This document shows, piece by piece, positions 10,083-20,900 of a stretch of DNA of 64,000 nt (its first letter is position 1; every line of letters starts with the position of its first letter). Under the pieces are notes generated by a model. That model saw only the letters and a list, made by a program, of their open reading frames with translations. It had not been told where the DNA came from and made no database searches. The translations under genes and the position numbers were made by a program. Source of the DNA: Leishmania mexicana MHOM/GT/2001/U1103 (lineage: Eukaryota > Euglenozoa > Kinetoplastea > Trypanosomatida > Trypanosomatidae); the NCBI RefSeq assembly GCF_000234665.1, contig NC_018307.1, positions 311,931 through 375,930 on the forward strand. The letters are read 5' to 3'.

Positions 10083-11176
10083 AGTCAGCGAAGGACGGGC
10101 AGAAGAGGGGCTGAGTGCGTTGAGGTGGGGAGTGTGGGTGTGCGGAGGAGGTGCCTCGAAGGGAGCACCGCACGAACCAGACGTCAGCTGACACGCGAGT
10201 TGCGCTCCTATCGATAGATGTATGTGTGTGCCTCTGCCGAGGGGCGTGTGAGGGAGGGGGAGAGAGGGATGGGGAGGTAACAGGACGACGGAGACGCGCA
10301 GGAGCAGACACGCGAGCGCAGCAAGCGCCCCCGTTGATGGGTCGTCACCGACTGCGAAGGCCGTCACGACTGGACGGTGATGACGATGGTGGTGGTGGTG
10401 GTGGTGGGGAGAGGACAGGACAGGGCAGGACACGACAGAGAAAGAAGAGCGGGGAGTGTTGGAGCCAGCCCCTTCTGAGACCTGCTCATCTCAGCGACTA
10501 CCGTGCCCGCTGCCGACCCACTATACCACCGTCAACCCACCCCCGAAGTTACCTTCTCGGAGGCGTCCTCACAGCTTCCTGTTTCGGTCCGCACAGGAAC
10601 GCTCTGTAGCGAGGGCGAGCGCCTCGCGCGTTGAGTGGCGCGGTTACCGGCACACGAGGAACAACACCGAACACGGCAGACACGCCACACACACACACAC
10701 ATACATAAAGCGAAAATTAACCGAGAGAGACGGACGGACGCGTGCACACGCACGACGGAGGGTGTGAGAGGGGAAGGGAAGGGGAGAAGGCGGCGGCGGC
10801 GACGAGGCTGGGTGCCCCCTGCGCCCCCCCCCGTACTTGCGTCCGCCTGTCCATTCTGTACAACTCTGTGTCCGTGCGCGGGGCACTTTCTCCTCCGTGC
10901 CCCCTTCTTTTAGTGTGTTATCCCACCTTAACAGCTGCGTTAAAGCCTGAAGCGAAGCGAGCGTTCCAAAACAGGCGCGAGGGAGGGGCGGCGGTGGTCG
11001 CGATGCAGCCGCAGGGCGATGACAGCGCGCGCTTGTGCGTGCAGCGCCCCGCCCCTTTGGCAGCCGCCCCCTCACCCTCACCCTCACCCTCACCTCGCCT
11101 CCTCTCCTTCCACAGACTCCAGCACTTTACTCGTTCTGCACACGCCACCGCCGCTGCGATCACACACGGGCGCAGA
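10083..11176. other. Intergenic spacer with microsatellites
   Basis: About 1.1 kb without a believable gene. It contains (GGT)n at 10387-10407, a (CA)n tract at 10686-10702 and a G-quadruplex-type motif on the minus strand at 11065-11095 (separate entry). The part near 11176 is the 3'UTR of the zinc-finger gene; the part near 10083 is the 5' flank of the 408-aa gene. Confidence 0.6.
11065..11095 (-). repeat. (TGAGGG)n run, predicted G-quadruplex in a 3'UTR
   Basis: Read on the sense (minus) strand this is four TGAGGG units followed by GGGGG. It gives four G-runs of three or more with 3-nt loops, the classical G-quadruplex pattern. It lies about 85 nt downstream of the stop codon of the zinc-finger gene (11177) and so would be in its mRNA. 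The unit is also a one-base variant of the telomere hexamer. Confidence 0.75.
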
Positions 11177-14104
11177 CTACGCCCCGCGCTTCACGCCACG
11201 TTTGTTCGGCTTCTTGCCACGCCCCTTGATGCGACGTGGGCCGCGCTTGACGTAGCCCGGCACACGCGCCGAGGGGTCGATCGACTTGTAGTTGCGGTTG
11301 AACCGCTCCTTGTTGAACTCCTTGATGGCGCGCTTCTTGCGCGCGCGCGCGGGCAGCTCGACGGTACCCTTTCCTCCGCTCTTGGAGCGCTTCTGTCCCG
11401 TCAGCAGCTGGCGGTCCCGCGTCTTTCGGGCGCGGTCGGTGTCATCGTCGCTGTCATCGTTGCCGTGCGCGTCGTCGTCGTCGAAACGGATGCGCACCTG
11501 CTCCGTCTTGCCCGCAGTGCGTCGCGTGACGATGTTGCCAAGCACTTTGAACGCCTCTGGGTGCTGCTCGAGGAAGGCCTGAAGGTTCACGCCGAGGGTG
11601 CCATCGAAGCGCGAGTTAAAGTGCATCCACTTGCCGATGAGGTTGCCGACGTCGCCGATGTACATCGGACGTGGCACGCGTGGCATCGCCATCAGTACCT
11701 CCTCCACGGCCGCCTGGTGCAGGCGCGCCACCTGTCGCTGTCGCTCACCCGTGATGGGGAAAGTCTTCCACGGGAGCTCAATGACGCCGTAGTTGCCGCT
11801 CGACGCCACAGCGGCGGCACCGCTGGTGCCGGCCATCGACTTGACCGCGAAGCAGCGCAGCTGCTCCGTCCGCGACTGCGTCGTCTCGCGCGCCACTTTC
11901 AGGCGGCTCGATAGCGCTGCCGGCGCCGTTGCAGCACGGCCGCCATCGTTTATCGTCCGCACCCGCTGCTTGCTCGACGTGGGGAGCAGCAGGCCATCGT
12001 CCGCCAAGAGGAGGCCGCAGCAACGCAGGTACGCCTCCAGCGACCCGGCGTCGTGGGCGAGGGTCAGATCCCACTGCAGGCGGCGGTTCACCTCGTCCAC
12101 TGGGAGCGAGTACGGGCCGACGGCATCGTACACGAGATGCATGAGAATGACGTAGAAGACCCCACTGGCGCTGTCAAGCTTCGTCGTGAAGCGTTGCCGG
12201 ACACGGCGCACGGCCGCGCTGCGGGCGTGATCGGCGCCGTTGAGGCTGCTCGGGCCAGGGAGGTACCGGTACAGTCCCCACGCCATGGCGAAGGTGTCGA
12301 GCATGGCCGGAGAGGCGATGGGGTAGAGATGGCACACGGTCGCCTGCAACTGCAGGTTGGGCAGGTGGGTGTAATAGTTCGCGTAGCGGGCCACCTCCTG
12401 CGCCGAGGGGGCACTGACCCCGCTGACGACTGCCGGCGTGGGGCGTGTGGTGGAGGCGAGGGATGGCGCGTACGGCGCCGCTGCTGCCACCTCGCTCTTC
12501 TGCAGCCGGGGCTTCTTCGACTTGTTGGCGGCAGCGGCGGCGCCGTCTTCGGTGCTCTCCTTGCCCGATGCGTCAGCCGCCGCCCTTGCTGCGGCTTCTT
12601 CGGCTTCGACGTCCGCCATGCGCGGCAGCAGTCGGCACACCGCCGCTATCGCACGGAGCGCCGCATCGGCAAGGGTTGCGTTCTTTGGCGCCTCGAAGCG
12701 GACCGAGCAGTCACACAGGAAGCGCGCCACGTACGCGAGGCGGTGGTGCGCGTGGACGAGGCTGGCGGCGCCCCAGTTGCAGCACAGCGTGTAGTACAGC
12801 TTCGACTCTAGGTGCCCTGGCTGATGCTGGTAGCAGCGGACGAGGTGCTGAAGCGCAGCAGCCATGTCGCCGTTGGCGAAGCACGTGCAGACGTCATCGT
12901 CCAAACATGAGGCAGCCGCCGCCACTGCTGCTGCGCCTCCGTTTACAGCAGTGGCGGTGCTCGGGGTCGAGGACCCCGGGGCGGGCAGTGTTACTGGCTG
13001 CCAGCAGAGCGGCTGCCTGTCCTCGCACAGCACCTCGAGTGAGGTGTAGGTGTACGACACCCCGCCACCGTTGCCGTCGTCCTTCTCCGCATCGCTGCTT
13101 GTGGGGCCGGCCGGCCCTGTGAAGAAGATGGCTCGGGTCTGCACGCCTTGCAGATCTTCGGCATCCACGACGTCGGGGAGAGTAACCAGCAGGGAGCGTG
13201 ACGGCGCTCCGGTCAGCCACAACGACGCGGCGCCGCTCACCGCCGTCGACGACGACGTTTGGGTCAGTGCCGAGGCACGCACCACCGCCGACGTGGCGAT
13301 GACGATGTGGCGGTGGGAGGTGAAGTAACGGGAGGGCGATGCCGCCGTGGCGACAGCAGTGCTGGCGGTGATGCTGCTGCTGCTGGTGGTGGTGGCGCTT
13401 GACTCCGTCGGCTGCTCCGAGACAGTGAGCTTCAGCATGCCGGCGAGACCCACACACCGCGCTGCCCACGCGAAAGCGTGAGCGCTATGGACGTCACCGG
13501 CTACGACCAGCACCTGCATGGCCGACGGCGCCACATTGCGCTGCACAGATAACGCCACGTACTGCGCGGCAGCTAGCATCGCAGGCCACATGCAGCGCTG
13601 CAGTGACTGCCCGGCGTCGCCCTTCGCAGCTTCCGCCACGACAGGGCGCACGACTGCGCGGGGCACATCGAGCGGCAGCTCTGGGGTGACCTGCGCCCAA
13701 CTGTTCTGCCTGCACACCGCCGCGTTGGGCAGTGGCGGCCAGGGGGTAAACACGCTACCAGCGGTGGCCCCCTTATCAACGCTTGCGTCTGTACCCGTGC
13801 CGCTGGAAGCCTCATCGCCTGCACGGGAACGCTTACCGCCACGCGCCTTGCGGCCCTTCTCCGTGGCCCCTGCGGAGGCGGCAGCCGCAGCGCCCGCTGG
13901 TGGACGCTGCGCCTCACGCACGACGCCGCTCTTGTGTAGGGTGTTGCGGTGCTGCAGCCAGTTTGTGGCGAAGCATTCCTGGGTGCAGAAGAAGCCGCGG
14001 TCCGCTGCTGCCTCCGCTTGACACAGCGGGCACTGGAAGGCCGTTGTGGTCTGCGTGCGGCAACCCTGGCAGGCAACCTGCCGCGGTGCCGCTGTATCGG
14101 TCAT
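11177..14104 (-). CDS. Protein with MetAP1-type C6H2 (MYND-like) zinc finger, no peptidase domain
   Basis: This 975-aa protein starts at the ATG at 14104. Residues 12-57 form a C6H2 zinc finger of the type at the N-terminus of methionine aminopeptidase 1: C12/C15, C25/C28, C40/C44 and H52/H57, with the typical FCTQECF and W-x2-H spacing. In MetAP1 this finger is associated with ribosome binding. The rest lacks the metal ligands and pita-bread fold motifs of MetAP. It has a central mixed domain (WPPLP near 130, then a helical stretch), Ala/Ser-rich linkers, helical segments around 600-700, and an ordered region near 800-880 (GVIELPWKTFPI ... MYIGDVGNLIGKWM). The acidic DDSDDDTD patch and the very basic, Gly/Lys/Arg-rich tail suggest RNA or ribosome association. 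That role is inferred. Confidence 0.85.
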   Translation of the reverse strand: MTDTAAPRQVACQGCRTQTTTAFQCPLCQAEAAADRGFFCTQECFATNWLQHRNTLHKSGVVREAQRPPAGAAAAASAGATEKGRKARGGKRSRAGDEASSGTGTDASVDKGATAGSVFTPWPPLPNAAVCRQNSWAQVTPELPLDVPRAVVRPVVAEAAKGDAGQSLQRCMWPAMLAAAQYVALSVQRNVAPSAMQVLVVAGDVHSAHAFAWAARCVGLAGMLKLTVSEQPTESSATTTSSSSITASTAVATAASPSRYFTSHRHIVIATSAVVRASALTQTSSSTAVSGAASLWLTGAPSRSLLVTLPDVVDAEDLQGVQTRAIFFTGPAGPTSSDAEKDDGNGGGVSYTYTSLEVLCEDRQPLCWQPVTLPAPGSSTPSTATAVNGGAAAVAAAASCLDDDVCTCFANGDMAAALQHLVRCYQHQPGHLESKLYYTLCCNWGAASLVHAHHRLAYVARFLCDCSVRFEAPKNATLADAALRAIAAVCRLLPRMADVEAEEAAARAAADASGKESTEDGAAAAANKSKKPRLQKSEVAAAAPYAPSLASTTRPTPAVVSGVSAPSAQEVARYANYYTHLPNLQLQATVCHLYPIASPAMLDTFAMAWGLYRYLPGPSSLNGADHARSAAVRRVRQRFTTKLDSASGVFYVILMHLVYDAVGPYSLPVDEVNRRLQWDLTLAHDAGSLEAYLRCCGLLLADDGLLLPTSSKQRVRTINDGGRAATAPAALSSRLKVARETTQSRTEQLRCFAVKSMAGTSGAAAVASSGNYGVIELPWKTFPITGERQRQVARLHQAAVEEVLMAMPRVPRPMYIGDVGNLIGKWMHFNSRFDGTLGVNLQAFLEQHPEAFKVLGNIVTRRTAGKTEQVRIRFDDDDAHGNDDSDDDTDRARKTRDRQLLTGQKRSKSGGKGTVELPARARKKRAIKEFNKERFNRNYKSIDPSARVPGYVKRGPRRIKGRGKKPNKRGVKRGA

Positions 14105-14947
14105 GATGGTCGATGGGGATGGCTAGTGGGCGGTCGAAGTGGTCGAGGCGAAGAAGAGGGATGAGGAGCGGCCAGAGGTGGGGTGTGACTAGCGAGACGA
14201 CGACGGCGAGGATGCATGAACCCTGCACCGGACAACAACGCCACGTTCATGGCGGGTATGGGGAGGGAAGGCAGGGACGGCGGGTAGCCAAGGGTGTGGT
14301 GGTGGTGGTGGTGGTGAGGACACACCGCATGCTCCACTGTGCTTTGGGCGCCAGGGCAACAACGATAGGTGAACGTGTTTCGTCATCATCCCCGTGCCGT
14401 CGTCATCGTTGTCGTTACGGGGGAATTCGGTGAGTGACTGGACGGTGGATGGCGTGGCAGAGCTGCCGAGCAGAGAGGTGTCGTGGGATGCGTGGGGTGG
14501 CATGCTTCTGCGTCTTTCGACCTTGAAGCAGAGTGCGCACCGACAGGGGCGCCCACGCACGGATGGACTGCGCAGAGAGTGAGAAGGGTGTGTGTGTATG
14601 TGCGCGTGGTAGCGCGCAGCCGTACACTCACAGGCAGACATACGTGTGTGGGCGCGCATACATGCGTCTGACCCCCTCTCTGCCATATCTCTCTCCCTCC
14701 ACGCGTGATGGCGGTACAGAGTCTCTAGAGGATGGAAAATGCGCGAAGCGAAGAAGCCGGATGACGCACCAGCGGGGCGATGCGGCGGTGGAGGCACACA
14801 CACACACACACACAGGTATACACACAGGCAACAGCAAGTAGCACATGGCGAATACCCCAGCGCAGCAAGAAGGGCGAAGCCATCGGGGTGGCGCTGGTGC
14901 GCACACTCGTGAGGTGATGATGATGGAGAGCAGCGTGGCGAGCAGAC
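14105..14947. other. Intergenic spacer with simple repeats
   Basis: This spacer lies between the 2311-aa gene and the zinc-finger gene. It has (GGT)n at 14297-14316, which is a CCA run on the sense strand, and a (CA)n tract at 14795-14814. No credible gene; the ORFs here translate simple sequence. Confidence 0.6.
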
Positions 14948-17900
14948 TCAGGCAAAATTCACGACGCGCACCGGTGCGGCAGCGCTGGAAGGCGTGCGCC
15001 GATCTTGCCGGAGGATGTGGTCACCATTGCTGCGGGTAGCGTTGCCACCACCTCTGCTCCGCCCGCTGTGAAGCATGCCGTGTCTGGATGGACTCCACAG
15101 GCTCGCTGCTGCTGGCGGAGTTGGGGGGTTGCGCCAACTGGAGGCGACGACGGAGGGCACAACAGTCGCCGATGGCGACGCTGGTGACGACAACGATGCT
15201 GCCATCAATCCTTGATGCAGGGAGTACGACAACGACGGTGGCGTGCAAGAAAAGTTGGAGCAGGGGGAGGGTGCCGGAGGCACACGGTAGCCAGCTGGGA
15301 ACACACGGTCTCTATCGCCACCGTGATGCCCGCTAGCTGCATCCGACACACTCTGCCGACGCTCTTGACGTGGCGGCGGGGCTGGCGGGGACGCAGGAGA
15401 CCAGGCAGGGGCCCGTAGTGCGCCATGGCACGGCTGCTGTTGCGGTTGGCAGCGTCGTGCCACGGCGCGATGACGCCCGGCGCGACTGACTGCTGCCGCC
15501 GACCGCAGCGCGAAGGCGTCTTCGTCGTCGAAGTAGGAATATTCGGGCTCTGCCGATGCGTCTGCCAGCACCTCGTCCTCGCCCCACGTTGCCGCCGCAG
15601 TCGTGATGAGGGCAGAGCCAGAGCTGGTGCTCGACCCCCTTCGCGATGATGCGACGCGTGTGCTGCTGCCACCGCGACCTGCGCGGGCTGGGGGCGACGG
15701 CGTCGCTCGGCGCGCGTGCGACGGTGACAATGCTTGCCGTAGCTGCCGTAGCTCGTGATTCATTTCGCGCTCACGCACGGCGGTGCAGCGCGCGGAGATG
15801 AAGGCGGCGCTCGGCGTCGAGGGCGGCTGCACCGACGCGTCAGCTGAGGGCACTGCTGGAGCGCTGCAATGGGGTGACCGATCTCTGTACTTGTAAAAGA
15901 CGTCCACGTAGTTATACGGGGTGGGGTGCTGGCGCCGCGCGTGACGATCCTCGGCCGGCTGACACGACGACCCCTTCATCGGCTTCGCGGAGGCAGGACA
16001 GGGGAGGTGCGTGTGTTGCGGCGCCCTCAGCAGCTCCGCCACAGTTGTTGGCAAGTGTACGACGTCGCCTGTTCGGGCCGCCTGGGAGAAGGCGTCGGCT
16101 AGCGTTGCCGGTGCAGGGCGTGTGCGTGGCGGCGTTGTTGTGGCAACCACATGCACGCCGCCGTGTGCGCAACGCGGCGATGACATCCACACGCCGGGGC
16201 CACATTCCAGTGGTAGTCGCGTGATGAGGAGCGGTGCTTGCGGAGCGCTGGCGTGCTGCACTGTATGGTCCTCCGCATGACCCCAGCGACGCCGAGAGCA
16301 ACTGCTCTGATCCAGGTTCACGTGGGTGGCGGCGCCGCCGTTCCTGACGCAGCGCACCAGCTGCTGGTCCTGCACGTACTGGGTCCACGCAGCCGTCGGG
16401 GCTGCGTATGCCTGCGGAGAGCGCGCACGAGTTGGGCTTTGATTGGGGCGCGCGCCGGAGCTCATGGGCGACACGGTGACATTTGTCGCCGGTGACGACC
16501 GCGTCGAGCGCATCTCCGTGATCACCTCGAGCACGAGCGGCACCGTGGATGCCGAGGGCACGTGTGATGGCTCAAAGGCTGAGAGTGCGCGACGGCGTTG
16601 GGCCGGGGACACTTCGCGCGCTGGCGTCTGGGGTGTTGGCTCGGAGACGGACGCAGGTGCGCCGGTACCGCTGTCCTTGCACACGCCAAGCGCCGCCTCC
16701 GCGCTGCTCACAGCCTCCTTGTCGCCGATGTATTCGTAGGAGCGCTTCCATGGCGCTCGGCGATCGGGGTCCGTTTCGAACGCCGCCCGGCGTGCTGGCC
16801 TACTGTGCCGCGTCCGTTGCGGGTCGTACGCGTACACATCCCCATCCGCGTACGGCCGGGAAGAACTGGACGAGGACGTCGACGGCGATGAGGCTGAGGC
16901 GGCGGCGGCGGCTGCGAGCAGTGGTGAAGACTGAGGCTCACGCTGCGGGGTGTACTTGCGCATCAGCGCAGCGTAGCCGCGGCGAGGGGAGTCGGTAAGG
17001 GAGCAGGGGATCGTGTGGCGGTTGATGAAGGATGGACCGCGAGTGGTTGAGGCGTGACGCGAGGGCATCGTCGTACGTGGCTGGTGTGACGCGTCCACCA
17101 CATCGTCCACGCTGACCACCTGATACTGCTCCTGGCTCAGGGGAGGCCGCGACAGTGTGCTGCCGCTCTGTGCCACACCACCGTCAAGGTTCCCAGCCGA
17201 CACCGCGGCCGAGTTCTCCTGGCCTTGTGGCCACGCTGGTGCTGCGCTGCCTTTCTCGACGGTAGCCTCAGTCTGGAGCGAAGCCTTGTGCTTATCCCGC
17301 ACCGCCGCCTCAGCGCAGCGCAGCGCGTGCAGCAGCACGCTCACCTCAGCCGGATTGACAGGCTCGCGCCCCTGCACGAGCTGCTGCTTCTCTTCCGTCG
17401 GCAGCACCGTCGTCGGTGACCTACGACCGTCAGACGTCGTGGTGCCGCTCGCGTTGATGGCAACGTCCTTCTGCTTCACCTGTGGAGCGCTATCACCGCT
17501 GTCACCGCCCGCCGCCTGCCCGCTGCTTGTGGTTGTGGTGGTGACCGTCAGCGCCGTCATGTTGGTCAAGTGCGGCGAAGGGGAAGAGGTCGACGTGTGC
17601 TGCTGTTGCGGGTGCGGGGGCTGCTGCGATGAGGATAGATGACGCTTGCGCGCATTGGACCGCGTCGAGAGGGAGGAGGCGGAGTTCGAGGTCGGATCCC
17701 ATTCAAAGAAGTCCGGTGTGCCGTCTGCCACCAGAGCCGGAAAACCATTCGCCGTCGCCGCTGCTTCCGTAGCCGCCGCTGTCGCCGACTTCATCGGCGG
17801 CTCTGCTGCGTCGAAAACCGCAACATCGCCGCCAACGCTCAGCTCGTTCACCTCCTCCACAAGCTCCCAGTCGCTGTCGTCCTCGACGTCCTCTCCTGCC

Positions 17901-20900
17901 GGTGCATTGCTTCCCGAAGCCGCCGCGGGCGTCGCTTGCTCGTGGCCCGCCGCTGCGCTGCTGCCGCTCTTGGCGTCGGTCGCCGAAAGACGCACCTGCT
18001 CCTGCGAGCGTTGCGGTGTCGCGTCCTCCCGCTGCTGCTGAAGTTGACGGTGACGCTGGCGCGCAGCATCTCGCACGACGGTGCCGCTCGCCGACTCTAG
18101 CAGCACCGTCATCTCGCGGATCGCCTCTACCCGAAGCTCCTCGCGTGCCTGCGTCTCGTCGAACACGACGTCATCGATGGCATCGCGTAGCGCCACGTCC
18201 ATGGAGGACTGCAGCAGCTCGCACTGGCGCAGTCGCGCTGCCAGACCACGCAGATGAAGCTCTCGCAGCCGTTGCCGCCCCAGCTGCTCCGCCTTCTCGA
18301 TCACCTCGCGCCGTTCGTTGTCTTCCATCATGTGACACAACGCCAACTCGCGGCCAATGCGCAGCAGCTCCAATGTGTCGGCTGCAGGCGAGTTCTCCAG
18401 TGACCGCGCCTGCTGACCTTCGAGCCGCTCCATCGCCATCAGCCGCTGGCGCGCCAGCGCTTCTTGCACCACGACGCTGTACGGATCCAGTGCATCTGCG
18501 CCACACCGGCACAGCCGCAGGAGAAGTGTGCGTGCGCTGGCCTCTGCGCCCTCGACAACTTCGCGTCGTAGCAGCTCGTCAGCGAGTAGAGCTGCGCTGA
18601 CGATGCCGAGCGACAAGCTGCCGGATAGCCCACGCATGCGTAGAAGTCGCTCCACCTCCTCACGGCTCGTCGGTGGCGGCGCCGTGACTGTCGCAAGCAC
18701 CGAGGCCGCTGCGGACCTCGACATGGAGGCGGAGGCGGCTGGGGTAAGAGGCGACGGCGGCAGTGGAGGCACCCAGGCCCGCTGCGGTGCAGCCGCCCCG
18801 TCACGGGCGACGCTGCTGCTGGTGCCGGTACTGGTGCCTGTCCACCTACGCGTTGCAGCAGCAGCCGCGACTGCCGACGGGCGGGCCGGTAACAGCGCGA
18901 GCATGCTAAAGTCAAAGACCTTCTCCTGCAGTACCGCCTCTCTGTCTTGCAGCATATCGAGCATGACCATCCGCCGGCCCTCCCGCTCGAGCTCCATCAG
19001 CTCGTGGAGAGGCGCGTCCGCGATCCGGCGACGGTGCGCGAGCACAAACCTGTCAACGACGTCCGCGGTGGGCGGACTTGGCGGAGGCGCTGCTGCTGAC
19101 GACGATGCATGCTGCGGCACAAGCTGATCGTCTCTGCCCTCGAAACGGACTGGGCCGCGTGGCTGCCCTGCAATGGCCTTCCCCCGTGCGTTGTCCTCTT
19201 CATCGTTCATGACGTCCACATCCGCCAACAAGTCGCGCGCGACAGGGCGGCGCTGGAAGAGGGAAGCCGCTGAACACCACTGCTGCTGCTCACCGCCGCT
19301 CAGGTGGTGATGGTGGTCGCACTGGCTGCGGTCACAGGGAGAGGGCTGCGGGGGCCAGCGCCACATGCTGGTTGTGTCAGCGGCCGAGGGCGGTGCGTCA
19401 TGCGCCCGCAGCGCAGCACGGGCACCGTAGGCGCCGTCGATCATCGCTGCCGGCAGTGCAGGAGGGACTGTGTGCTGCGTCGGTGGTGGCACAAGCCCGC
19501 GATCTGATGGGGAGGAGCGAGCCACCACACACGTCGCAGGCACCGTCCCGCCCGCCGCGCACGGGATCGGCGTTCTGTGCTGCGTCTCTCGCACATCCGC
19601 CACCACCACCTCTTCACCACCAGTGGCTGCAACAGCCAGCTGGTGGTTTCGTGCGCGCGTCACGTTCGCCCCACGATCCGCAGCGGCGGCAGTACCGACG
19701 TCTTCTGACGCGTCTGTGCGCGGCATCGCAACATCTAAGCCGTCGCCGTCGTCGTCGGCGCTGCCGCCGCGGGCAGCCGGAGGCTCAGGGGCAGCCAGGG
19801 CCGAGGGGGCTTTCTCCACCTCGTCCTCCAGTATCCCCACTGGGAAGTGCGCGGCGGCAGCGTCGGTGACAGGGCGCTCGGCTGCTCCCTTTTCCACGCG
19901 GAAGCTCAGGCGGGAGGACGACGAGAACGAGGTCCGCGAGGATGGTGCGTGAGCGTCCGCTGTCACCACGGCCGGCGACGCGGTGAGCACCGTCGCAGTG
20001 TGCCCGACTCCATCCTCCCGACTGCCTTCGACAACCTCGTCGATTCCGTCGCGGGCGGTGATGTGCGTCTCGGCCACGGCGATGTCCTCACGCCTTGCAT
20101 GCTGCTGCTGCACCCGTTCCGCCACTGCTGTTGCCGTCGCGTCGTTGACATCATCGTAGCGGTGTTGCACAACCGAAGGTTCACGTGGGAGGGAGGGGGT
20201 GACAGGTGATCGACTCGCATCCACCGGTACAATCGCCGGGCGATCCTCACCGTTGCCCACTGGCGACGGAGGCACCTCGGACACCTCTGCTCCGGTAGGC
20301 TGCAGCGCGTAAAGTTGTGCTTGCTGCTCCTCCTGTGCCGTCGCCGATGGTTGGCTTGGAACGCCCAGCAGCCACACCTCAGCCTCGTCATCCAGATGTG
20401 CATCTACGAGCTCCTCACGGTCGGTGCTACATGGCGCAGTCGACGCTGCTGCTGCTGGTGCTGCAGAGGAGGGATAGGTGCCTCTTATCGGGGCGGGCTG
20501 CGAGTGCGGGGTGGTGTGGGCAGAGTGCCCTGTAAACTGCCACGGGTCAGGTACGGCCGGTTCGGTCTCAGCCCAACACTCGGCACGCACGGACGGTGGT
20601 GTGGCTGCGGTGGCGCTCGAGAAGTGAATGTCACTCCTCTCCGTCGACGACCGCACATGCGAGACAGACCGCGTCGACGATGCCGAGACCTCTTCCCTTA
20701 CCGCCGTTGTGAAGAGTTGCGCGGGCAGCATCGCTCCCTCCTTGGTCACTGCTGTAGCTTCGCGGCCCGCCCAGGATGGCATCACTGCCGAGGAGACCCC
20801 CTCTTGTGGCCGGTGGACCTCGGCAGGACTCGCGTGGGCGCTCGCGCCGCGGTATGTAGTGTCCTCCGTCAGCTGCACGAGCAGATTCCTCTCGTCACCA

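Noticed and set aside
10083..10433. 117-residue N-terminal extension of the 408-aa protein
   Set aside because: Translates a GGT microsatellite and UTR-like sequence (poly-His); a good presequence-like start exists at 10082.
10742..11914. 390-codon plus-strand ORF
   Set aside because: Runs from a simple-sequence spacer into the antisense of the zinc-finger gene; no domain.
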